Source: Streptomyces tsukubensis (GTDB taxonomy: Bacteria; Actinomycetota; Actinomycetes; Streptomycetales; Streptomycetaceae). From it: a stretch of DNA of 64,000 bases. The translations under genes were made by a program, and so were the position numbers. The notes beneath the pieces were generated by a model that saw nothing but the letters and a program-made list of their open reading frames with translations, had not been told where the DNA came from and did not search any database. The stretch is taken from assembly GCF_009296025.1 (NCBI RefSeq), contig NZ_CP045178.1, positions 7,874,001-7,938,000 on the forward strand. The letters are read 5' to 3'. Of the stretch, positions 12,417 to 24,400 are shown piece after piece. Position 1 is the first letter of the stretch, and each line of letters begins with the position of its first letter.

Positions 12417-15400
12417 TTGCCGGAACCCGGCCCGTCGTCATCCGTGCTCACGGGAAGTTCGGAGACCAGATGGTCGGCGAGTGCTTCGGGTGAGGGATGG
12501 TCGAAGACGACCGTCGCGGGCAGCGACAGGCCGGACAGGGCATTGATCCGATTGCGCAGTTCGACGGCGGTCAAGGAGTCGAAGCCCAGGTCCAGGAAGC
12601 CCCTTCGGATGTCGAGCGCCGCCGAGGAGGCATGCCCCAACGCGGCCGCGGCCTCGGTACGGACCACATCGAGGAGCACCTCCTTGCGCTCATCAAGGCT
12701 CGATCCCCGCAGGCGCTCAGCCAGTCGGCCCGCTGCCTCGTGCTGCCCTGAGTCCGGTCCTTCCGAAGCCGTGAAGGACTGCCCGGAAGCGGCGTCCCGA
12801 GTGAGGAAACTCCGTAGCACGGCGGGGATGCCGCGGGCTGGAGTACGCGCACCGTCGGGTCCGGACGACGCGGATGCTGCGGCACGGAGGGCCGCCCTGT
12901 CCACGGCGAGTGGCACGAGCACAGCCGCATCGACCCCCGCCGCCGCGTCGAACAACGCCCGTCCCCGGTCCGGCTCGATCGGTACGATCCCCGTACGTGC
13001 CAGGCGGCGGCGGTCGGCCGTACCCAGTTCCCCGGCCATCCCCTCGGCGACATCCCACAGTCCCCAAGCGAGGGAGAGAGCCGGGAGGCCTTGAGCACGC
13101 CGAAGCTCGGCGAGCGCGTCCACGAACGCGTTGGCCGCCGCGTAGTTGGCCTGTCCCGCGGAGCCCAGTACGCCGGCCGCCGACGAGAACAGAACGAAGG
13201 CGGAGAGATCGAGTTCGCGCGTCAACTCGTGCAGATGCCAAGCCGCGTCGGCCTTCGGCCCGAACACGGTCTCCAGCCGCTCGGACGACTGCCCGGCGAG
13301 AGCGGCGTCGTCCAGGACACCGGCGCAGTGCACCACGCCCGACAGCGGAAACTCCTCCGGCACGGACGCCAGCACTTCGGCCAGCGCTCGGCGGTCGGAG
13401 ATGTCGCAGGACGCGAACTCCACGGTCGCTCCGAGTCCACGCAGCGTCGTCGCCAAGGCGTCGGCGCCAGGAGCGGCCGCGCCGCGGCGGCTGACCAGCA
13501 GCAGCCGACGCACCGCGCACGACTCGACCAGGTGCCGGGAGAACAGACTGCCCAGGGCACCGGAGGCGCCGGTCACCAATACCGTGCCCGAACCCAAGTC
13601 GTGCCCGTCTGCCGAGGAGTCTCCCTTGGCCTGCACGAGCCGGGGTACGTACGCGCTCCCCGCACACAGCGCCAGCTGCGGCTCGTCCGAGGAGACAGCG
13701 AATGACAGCGCGTCGTCGGAGGCTCGGGAACCGTCGGTATCCACCAGCACCACACCCCCGGGATGCTCCAGCTGCACCGAACGCAGCAGCCCCCAGACCG
13801 CGGCGCCGGACAACCGCTCCCTCATCTCTTCCGAGGTGAGCACGGACGGTGAGACGCCGGCCTGTCCTGCCGAGGTCGCACCCCGTGTCACGACGACCAG
13901 GCGCGAGTCGGCCGAAGCTGGATCCGCCAGCCAACTCTGCACGTGGCCAAGGACCCGCTCGGCCGTGCGACGGGACGACAAGGAGAGATCGTCGCCGTCG
14001 GCCGAGGCTGACGGTACGAGCAGCAGGACGGTGTCGGGCAGTGGAGACGCACTGTGCAGGAGGTCGGACAGAGCCGTCGCCTCCCCGCCATCGACCGTGG
14101 CGTACAGCAGCGAGCCGCCTGCCGACCGAGCGCCCGGAGAAACCGGAAGCGACGAGATGGCCTGCCACTCCAGGCGTAGTGAGGAATCGCCCTGTGAGCT
14201 GCGGGCCCGCCTCAACAGTTCACCGGAGACAGGGCGGCTCACGAGAGAGGAGATCGAAGCGACCGGGACGCCGGCTCCGTCCGCCAGATCGAGAGAGACC
14301 GTACCGGGGCCCTGCGGCCTCATATGTACACGAAGTTCCGTCGCGCCCCGAAGACGCAGGGACACATCCGTCCACGCGAACGGCATGCTCGCCGCGCCGA
14401 CATCGTGCCCGGAGTCCGCGCCCTGGCCTGTGCCGTCCACCCGGGTCGTGTGCAGCGCGGCGTCGAACAGGGCCGGATGCAGCAGGAACCCGTCCGCCTC
14501 TTCCCGCCCGCCCACGCTGATCTCGGCGAAGACCTCGTCGTCTCGTCGCCACGCCGCCCGCAGACCGCGGAACGCGGGACCGTAGCTGATACCGGACTCC
14601 GCCATCGTGCCGTAGAAATCGGCGACGTCGATGGGTACGGCGGAGCTGGGTGGCCACTGCTCTTCCCGAGCCGGAGTCGCAGCCACCTCGGCCTCGGTGG
14701 TCAGTACGCCGGCACAGTGCCGGGTCCAAGGAGTGCCCGGCTCCGCGTCCTCTCTGCGGGAGAACACTTCCACCCCGCGCCTGTCCGATTCCTCAACACC
14801 GTCGACCTCGATGTGCAGATACGAGGCCGCCTCCTCAGTGAGTACCAGTGGGGCTTCGAGCGTGAGCTCGGCCAGCTGGGGCAGGCCCGCGTGCGCGCCT
14901 GCGTGGAGGGCGAGTTCGACGAAAGCTGTGCCTGGGAGCAACGAGGTTCCCATCACCACGTGATCGGCGAGCCAGGGGTGGGACTTCAGCCCGACCTTCC
15001 CGGTCAGCAGAGTCCGGCCTGAAGAGGGCAGCACGACCGCCGCCTTCAGCAGAGGATGGTTGGCGCCGACGAGCCCCGCATCGCTCAGATCAACAGCCTC
15101 TTTCGGTTGGTTGTTGAGCCAGTAGGTGTGGTGTTGGAAGGGGTAGGTGGGGAGGGGGGTGTGGTGGTTTGTGGGGTGGTTGTAGTAGGTGGTCCAGTTG
15201 GGGGTGTGTCCGTGGGTGTGGAGGTGGGCGAGGGTGGTGGTGAGGGTGTGGGGTTCGGGTTGGTTGGTGCGGTGGGTGGGGTGTGCGGGTGTGGGGAGGT
15301 GGGGGGTGAGGGTGCCTGCGGGTCCGATTTCGAGGGTGGTGTGGTGGGTGAGGTGTTGGGTGGCTTGGTGGAGTTGGACGGTGTGGCGGGCGTGGGTGGT

Positions 15401-18400
15401 CCAGTAGTGGGGGTCGGTCATGGTGTGGGGGGTGATGGGTTGGCCGGTGACGGTGGAGATGATGGGGATGGTGGGTGGGTGGTAGGTGAGTTGGGTTGCT
15501 GTGGTGTGGAGTTCGTTGAGGATGGGGTCCATGAGGGGGGAGTGGAAGGCGTGGGAGACGTTGAGGTGTTTGACGCGGATGCCTTGGTTTTTGAGGGTGT
15601 CGGTGATGGTTCGTAGTGTGTTCTTTTCTCCGGAGAGGACGAGGGATTCGGGTCCGTTGATGGCGGCGATGCCGATGGTGTTGTGGTGTTCTTCGAGGTA
15701 GGGCTGGATGGTTTCTTGGGTGGTGTTGATGGCGGCCATGGTGCCGTTGGTGGGGAGGTTTTGCATGAGGCGGCCGCGGGTGGTGATGAGGGTGGCGGCG
15801 TCGGTGAGGGTGAGGATGCCGGCGGTGTGGGCGGCGGTGATTTCGCCGATGGAGTGTCCGGCGAGGGTGTGGGGGTGGATGTTCCAGTGTTGGAGGAGGT
15901 GGTAGAGGGCGGTTTGGAAGGCGAAGAGGGCGGGTTGGGTGTAGATGGTTTGGTGGATGAGGTGGGGGTTGGGTCCGTAGAGGATGGTGTGGAGGGGGGT
16001 GTCGAGGTGGGGGTCGAGTGCGGTGCAGGTGGTGTCGAGGGCGTCGGCGAAGGCGGGGTAGGTGTCGTAGAGTTCGCGGCCCATGTTGTGGTGTTGGGAG
16101 CCTTGGCCGGAGAAGAGCATGGCGAGGTGGTTGTCGGGGTTGGTGTGTCCGGTGATGGTGTGGGGGTGGGTGGTGCCTTGGGCGAGGTGGGTGAGGGCTT
16201 GGTGGCGTTGTTGGGGGGTGCCGTGGGTGATGACGGCGCGTTCTTCGTGGTGGGTGCGGTGGGTGGCGAGTGTGTGGGCGATGTGGGTGGTGGGGGTGTT
16301 GGGGTGGGTTTCGAGGTGGTGGGCGAGGCGTGCGGCGACCTGTTGCAGGGCTTGGGGGGTGCGGGCGGACAGCACCCACGGCGTCGGCACGGGGTCGCTC
16401 GTGGAGGTTTCCTCACCAGGCCCCTCCCCCTGGATCGCCTCGGGTGCTTCCTCGGGTGCTTCCTCGGGGCGTTCGAGGATCACGTGGGCGTTGGTGCCGC
16501 TGACGCCGAAGGCCGAGATGGCGGCTCGGCGGGGGTGTTGGGTGTCGGGCCAGGTGGTTGTCTCGGTGAGGAGTTGTACGGCGCCGGTGGTCCAGTCGAC
16601 TTCCGGGGTGGGTTGGTCGGCGTGGAGGGTCGGGGGGAGGGTGCCGTGGTGCATGGCCATGACCATTTTGATGATGCCGGCGGCTCCGGCGGCGGCTTGG
16701 GTGTGGCCGATGTTGGATTTGATGGAGCCGAGCCACAGGGGTTGGTCGGTGTCGCGGTTCTGGCCGTAGGTGGCCAGGAGTGCTTGGGCTTCGATGGGGT
16801 CGCCGAGGCGGGTGCCGGTGCCGTGGGCTTCGACGGCGTCCACGTCGCCGGGTTGGAGTCCGGCGTTGGCGAGTGCTTGGCGGATGACTCGTTGTTGGGA
16901 GGGTCCGTTGGGGGCGGTGAGGCCGTTGGAGGCGCCGTCCTGGTTGACGGCTGAGCCGCGTACCACGGCCAGCACCGGGTGTTCGTTGCGTTGGGCGTCG
17001 GAGAGACGCTCGATCAGGAGCATGCCGACGCCTTCGCCCCAGCCGGTGCCGTCGGCGTCGGCGGAGAAGGCCTTGCAGCGCCCGTCGGCGGCCAGCCCGC
17101 GCTGGCGGCTGAACTCGATGAAAGGAGCCGGAGTGGCCATGACGGTCACACCGCCCACCAGGGCCATGGTGCATTCCCCGTTGCGCAGGGCCTGGGCCGC
17201 CATGTGAAGGGCGACCAGTGACGACGAGCACGCGGTGTCGATCGTCACCGCGGGACCCTCAAGCCCGAAGGAGTAGGCGACCCGACCCGAAGCCACACTG
17301 CCCGCGCTCCCGTTGATCAGGTAGCCCTCGACATCCTCTGGGACGCTGGTCAGACGGGAACCGTAATCGTGGTACATGACGCCGGCGAAGACACCGGTGC
17401 GGCTGCCGCGTAAGGTGGAAGGATCGATGCCGGCGCGTTCGAAGGCCTCCCAGGAGGTCTCCAGCAGGAGCCGCTGCTGCGGGTCCATGGCCAGGGCCTC
17501 GCGCGGCGAGATCCCGAAGAACTCCGCATCGAATCCGGCCGCGTCGTACAAGAAACTTCCTGCCGCGGTACTGAACGTTCCCGGGCGCTCATTGTGGGGG
17601 TCATAGAGCGCGTCCAGATCCCAGCCGCGATCTGTCGGCATGTGCGACACGGTGTCACCGGAATCTTCGATCAACTGCCACAGAGCTTCGGGCGAGTTGG
17701 CTCCACCGGGGAATCGGCAGCTCATGGACACGATGACGACGGGGTCGTTCTCGACGACTCCGCTCACCGGCTGCGTCTGCGCCGAAGCGGTGGCGTCGGA
17801 TTCGGCCCCGTACAGCTCGCCGAGCAGGTACTGGGCGAGGGACTCGCAGTTCGGGTGGTCGAAGACGAGTGTGGCGGGAAGGCGGAGCCCCGTAGCCCTG
17901 TTCAGGCGGTTGCGCAGCTCGACGCTTGCCAGCGAGTCGAAGCCGAGGTCCTTGAAAGCGCGTGTCGCGGGTACCGCCTCAGCGGAGTCGAAGCCGAGTA
18001 CGGCCGCGGCGCCTGCCCTGATCAAGTCGAGAAGCACGCTGTCCCGCTGGTCGGCGGGGACCGCGGCGAACGGATGGGCCGCGGTGCTGTCGGCCGGGTC
18101 GGTTCCCGATCCTGCCTTCGACACAGTGGCACGGTGGACACGGGGCTTCACCAAGTCGCGGAGCAGCGGAGGAACGGTCGATGTTCCGGCCGCCGTTCCC
18201 GCTGTGAGCACAGCGGTGTCGAGGCGCATCGGCAGCAGCTCGGCCTCGGCCCGGCCTTCGTTGGCGCTCGTCGAGAGCGCCGCCGCACACGCGGTGTCGA
18301 AGAGTGAGAGCGCAGCCTCCGTGGGCAGCGCGCCGATCCCGAGCCCCGCGAGACGCCGCAGGGCGGTGGTGCCCATGCCGCCTGTCAGGGAGCTGCGTTC

Positions 18401-21400
18401 CTCCCACAGTCCCCAGGCCAGGGACACGGCCCTGCCGCCGTTCTGCCGACGGTGGCGGGCCAGGGAGTCGAGGAAGGCGTTGGCGGCGGCATAGTTCGCC
18501 TGCCCGGCCGAGCCGAGCACGCCCGCTGCGGAGGAGAACAGGACGAAGGCGTCGAGGTCCATGTCCCGTGTCAGCTCGTGCAGGTGGACGGCTGCGTCGA
18601 CCTTCGGGCGCATGGCTGTCTGAAGGCGCTCCGGGGTGAGCGCGTCGATGACCCCGTCGTCCAGCACGCCCGCAGCGTGGATGACGGCAGTCAACGGATG
18701 GGCGGCCGGGAGGCGTTCCATGAGGGCCTGGAGTTCGGCACGGTCGGATGCGTCACAGGCGACGATCTCCACGTGGGCGCCCGTGGCTCGAAGCTCCGCG
18801 AGGAACTCCTCACTGCCTTGCGTCTGCGGTCCGTGCCTGCTGATGAGCATCAGGTGGCGTACGTCGTGCCGCTCCACCAGATGGCGGGCCACCGTGCGGC
18901 CGAGAGTGCCGGTGCCACCGGTGATCAGGACTGTGCCGTCCGTGGAGAACGTGGCTCGGCCACCGTCCTCGGCTGACACCGCGGGAGCCGCGGGGACTGT
19001 ACGGGCCAGTCGAGGGACCAGCACCGAGCCCTCACGTATCGCGAACTGAGCCTCCCCCTGGACAACGGCGTCGAGGAGGGCGCGATAGGAGTCAGCCGTC
19101 CCGTCCACGTCCGCGAGCACGAACCGCTCCGGTGTCTCGGTCTGCGCGGAACGCACCAGACCCCAGGAGACGGCGCCGCCGTCAGGTGTCGGATCGTCAT
19201 CACGGGTTCGGACGGCTCCGTGAGTGACCAGAACGATCCGGGACTTCTCGAACCGAGGCTCGGCGAGCCACTCCTGGACGAGCCGTAGCGTGTGACGTGC
19301 CTCAGCGTGGGCCGAAGGGATCGAAGGACCTTCGCCCGGCTCCGTCTCAAGGAACGCGAAGACGAGCGAAGGCGCCGGGACCGATCCTTCGTCCAGACGT
19401 GAGGTGAGGGACGCGAGATCCCCGTGCGCGTCCAGGTGCCCGGAGGCGTCGAGGGCCTCGCACCCTGCGAGGTACCCACTCGACTCGGTGGCCCTTCCGC
19501 CCGTCCTCACGGCAGCGATGGGGATGTCAGTGTCGTGAGTGGTGTCCGCCGAGGTCCCAGGGGCGGGGGCGGGCCGCCAGTCGATGTGGAAGAGAGCGTC
19601 CTGCTGCGCGGAACGCAATGAGGCGAGCGCCGTGAGATCCGCGGGACGCAGCGTGAGGCTCTCCGCTGTAGCCACGGGGAGTCCACTGGTGGTCGTGATT
19701 TCGATTCGCACCTGGTCCTGACTCAGCCAGCTGAGCCAGACGCGTACATGGTCGGCGCCGGTGGCGTGCACCGTGAAGTCGCGCCACGAGAACGGCAGCA
19801 GCGACGGTTCCTCGCCACGGGTCAGGGCCGCGAGGAGTACAGCCTGCGTCGCCGCGTCCAGGAGGGCGGGGTGCAGGGCGAAGTGGTCACTTGCCAACTG
19901 CTCCACGTCGGGAAGAGCGACCTCCGTGAGGAGATCGTCCTCGAACTTCCAGGCAGCACTCAACCCGCGGAACGCGGGCCCGTAGACGTATCCGTGGCCG
20001 GCGAGTTCCTCGTACACGGTGTCGAGCGGAACCGATGTGGCGCCCGAGGGCGGCCACTCGTTGTTTCGCCCCGCCGCTACCGGAACGGCGCTGGAACCGC
20101 TGGGAAGGCGAGACAGGACACCGGTGGCGTGCGGGGACCAGGAGACGTCGTCGGGCGCGTCCTCTTCGCGTGCGTACACCTGGAATGAGCGACGTCCGGC
20201 GTCGTCCTGCGGGGCGACACGGACCTGGACCCGGACTCCGCCGTCATCAGGCATGAGGAGGGGAGCTTGGAGGGTGAGGTCCTCGACGGTGCCGCACCCG
20301 GCTTCATCACCGGCACGCACCGCTATCTCCAGGAACGCCGTGCCCGGGAGCAGCGGTACTCCCTTCACGACGTGATCGGTGAGCCACGGGAGCGTTTCGA
20401 GCGAAATCCGCCCCGTGAGGAGCAGCTCCTGCTCGCTGTCCTCCGCCTCGCCCTCGGCGAGGACGAGCGACGCGGCAAGGAACGGATGCTCAAGGGTGTG
20501 CTGTCCGGCTGCGGCCATGTCGAAGCGAGCGGATGGCGGCGTCTCGATCCAGTGGCGGGTGCGTTGGAAGGCGTAGGTGGGGAGGGAAGTGCGCTGAGCC
20601 TCGGTGTGGGCGTAGAGGATGCCCCAGTCGGGGGAGAGGCCGGCTGCCCAGGCGTGGGCGAAGGACTTGAGGAGGTGGGTGAGGGTGCCTTGGTTGCGGT
20701 GGAGGGTGGTGAGGGTGAGTGTGGGGGTGTGGGTGGTTTCTGCGGTTTGTTGGATGGGGGTGGTGAGTGTGGGGTGGGGGCTGGGTTCGATGTAGGTGGT
20801 GTGGCCGGTGTGGAGGAGTTTTTTGATGGTGGGGTGGAAGAGGACGGGGTTGCGGAGGTTTTGGTACCAGTAGTCGGGGGTGAGGTGGGTGTGGTTGAGG
20901 GGGGTGGTGGTGACGGTGGAGTGGAAGGGGATGTGGCCGGGTTGGGGGGTGATGGGGGTGAGGGCTTGGTGGAGTTGGGTGTGGAGGGTTTCTGCGTGGG
21001 GGGAGTGGGAGGCGTAGTCGACGGGGATGCGGCGGATGCGGATGCCGTCGTTGTGGAGGGTGGTGAGGAGGTTTTCGAGGGCGTGGGTGGGGCCGCTGAG
21101 GATGGTGTTGTGGGGGCTGTTGTGGGCGGCGATGTGGGTGTCGGGGTGGTGGGGGAGGTAGGTGTGGGTGAGGGTGTGGGTGTCGAGGGCGGCGGAGGCC
21201 ATGGTGCCGTGGCCGGCGAGGTGTTGGGCGATGAGTTGGCTGCGGAGGGCGATGATGCGGGCGGAGTCGTTGAGGGTGAGGATGCCGGCGATGTGGGCGG
21301 CGGCGATTTCGCCTTGGGAGTGGCCGATGACGGCGGCGGGGTGGATGCCGAGGGTTTGCCACATGCGGGTGAGGGAGATCATGATGGCCCAGAGGGCGGG

Positions 21401-24400
21401 TTGGACGATGTCGACGCGTTCGAGGTCGGGGGCGTCGGGTCCGCCGTGGAGGGCGTGGTGGAGGTTCCAGTTGGTGTGGGGGGCGAGGGCGTCGGCGCAT
21501 TGTTGGAGGGCGGTGGCGAAGGCGGGTGAGGTGTCGATGAGGTCGGTGGCCATGCCCAGCCACTGCGATCCCTGACCCGGATACACGAACACCGGTTGCT
21601 CGCTCACCACGGCCGTGTCCTGGACCAGGAAGGCGGACTCCGTACCCTCTGCCAGCGCTGACAGGCCGGCCAGCAATCCATCCTGTTGGTCTGCTACGAG
21701 GACGGCACGGTGCGGGAACGCGGTACGTGTGGTCGCAAGCGCGAAGCCGAGATCGAGAGCCCTGGGCTTCTCCGCACCGCCCTGTGGGTCCGCCACGGCC
21801 AGTAGCTTCCGTGCCTGAGCCCGCAGAGCCTCGGGTGACTTCCCCGACAGGACCCACGGAATCGTGCCCCGTGTCTGTAGTGGCTCATCGGTAGGCCGAG
21901 GAAGCCGGGGATCAGCGGCCTCGGGGCGTTCGAGGATCACGTGGGCGTTGGTGCCGCTGACGCCGAAGGCCGAGATGGCGGCTCGGCGGGGGTGTTGGGT
22001 GTCGGGCCAGGTGGTTGTCTCGGTGAGGAGTTGTACGGCGCCGGTGGTCCAGTCGACTTCCGGGGTGGGTTGGTCGGCGTGGAGGGTCGGGGGGAGGGTG
22101 CCGTGGTGCATGGCCATGACCATTTTGATGATGCCGGCGGCTCCTGCGGCGGCTTGGGTGTGGCCGATGTTGGATTTGATGGAGCCGAGCCACAGGGGTT
22201 GGTCGGTGTCGCGGTTCTGGCCGTAGGTGGCCAGGAGTGCTTGGGCTTCGATGGGGTCGCCGAGGCGGGTGCCGGTGCCGTGGGCTTCGACGGCGTCCAC
22301 GTCGCCGGGTTGGAGCCGGGCGTTGGCGAGTGCTTGGCGGATGACTCGTTGTTGGGAGGGTCCGTTGGGGGCGGTGAGGCCGTTGGAGGCGCCGTCCTGG
22401 TTGACGGCGGTGCCGCGTACCACGGCCAGCACCGGGTGTCCGTTGCGTTGGGCGTCGGAGAGACGCTCGACCAGGAGCATGCCGACGCCTTCACTGGAGC
22501 CGAACCCGTCGGCGTCGGCGGAGAAGGCCTTGCAACGGCCGTCGGCTGACAACCCCTGCTGACGACTGAACTCGGTGAACATACGTGGCGTCGCCATCAG
22601 CGCCACGCCACCGGCCAGGGCCATGGAACACTCTCCCCTGCGCAGCGCCTCGACTGCCATGTGCAGGGCGACCAAGGAGGAGGAGCACGCGGTGTCGACC
22701 GTCAGCGCGGGCCCCTCAAGTCCCAACGTGTACGCGACTCGGCCCGAAGCCACACTGGCGGTCGTACCTGTGAGGAGGTAACCCTCCAGCTCCGGAGGCG
22801 TTTCGTGCAGTCGCGACTCGTAGTCCTGATACGTCAGTCCCGTGAAGACGGCGGTGTCGGTGCCGTGGAGGGTGGTGGGGTCGATGCCGGCGTGTTCGAT
22901 GGCTTCCCAGGAGGTTTCCAGCAGGAGGCGTTGCTGGGGATCCATGGCCAGGGCCTCGCGCGGCGAGATCCCGAAGAAGTCGGCGTCGAAGTCGGCCATG
23001 TCGTAGAGGAATCCGCCGCGGGCGGTGTGGGAGGTTCCGGGAGTTCCGGGGTCGCTGAGGAGACGGTCGAGGTCCCAGCCTCGGTCGGTGGGGAAGTCGC
23101 CGATGGCTTCTCGGCCCCGGGAGACCAGCTGCCAGAGATGGTCGGGGGTGTCGGCCCCACCGGGGTAGCGGCACGCCATCCCCACGATCACCACCGGATC
23201 ATCGGCATCCTCCGCCGGGACATGACCGATCGTTTTGGCGGGGTCCTGTTCGGAGCCGAAGAGCTCCTCACCTATGTGACGGGCCACAGCGCCCGGCGTC
23301 GGGTGGTCGAAGACCAGTGTTGACGGCAGTCGTACACCGATCTGGGCATTGAGGCGATTGCGCAGCTCCACTCCGGTGAGCGAGTCGAATCCGCTGTCAC
23401 GGAAGGGCCGCTCAAGATCGATTCGGTGATGATCCACGTGCCCCAGCACCGCGGCCACCTGTGCGCGGACCGCCTCCTGGAGAGCGGCCGCACGCCGCTG
23501 CGCGGGCATTGACGTCAGCTCGGCGGCAAACGACGTGCTCGCGGAGGCGCCGCCCCCAACACGGCCGGCCGTACCGTCGTCCAGCAGCGCGGCAACCTCG
23601 GGCAGGTCCTCGATGAGCGGGCGCCGCCGAGCTTCTGCGTAGGCCAGGGAGAACCGCTCCCACTCGAAAGCCGACACCATCACGGTGGCCTGACGGCCGG
23701 GGGCGGGCCGACGCAGAATCGCCAACGCGTGCTCGGGGGCCAAGGTGGGCACACCATGCCGCCCGAGCCTCTCCTCGACATCCCCCGCCGCTGCCATGCC
23801 GTCGCCCTCCCACGGCCCCCAGGCGTATGCCGTCGCCGGCAGGCCGAGGGCACGGCGGTGCTCGGCCAGCGCGTCCAGGTAGGCGTTGGCCGGTGCGTAA
23901 TTGCCCTGGCCGGGGATGCCGAGAACACCGGCGATCGAGGAGAACAGTACGAAGTCGTCCAGCTCAACCCCCATCTCCAGGGTGAGTTCGTGGAGATGAC
24001 GGGCGCCCTCGGCCTTCACTCGAAGGACACGGTCGAGCTGAGCGAGGGAGAGAGAGTCCACGACAGCGTCGTCGAGTACACCGGCAGCGTGGATCACCGT
24101 TGTCAGAGGCGCGTCGCCTGCCACGGTGGCCAACAGCGTCGCCACAGCCTCACGATCCCCGATGTCACAGGAGACGACACTGACCCGCGCGCCCGACTCC
24201 ACCAGTTCGGAGATGAGTTCCTGAGCCCCGGGGGCGTCCGGGCCGCGTCGGCTGGTGAGTACGAGCCGTTCCGCCCCGTCCTGGGCAAATCGCCGTGCCA
24301 CGTGCGCACCGAGCGCGCCGGTCCCCCCTGTGATCAACACGGTGCCTCGCGGCGGAGTGTCCCCCTCCGGCCGCGGCCCCATGGCCGGGGCACGCACGAC

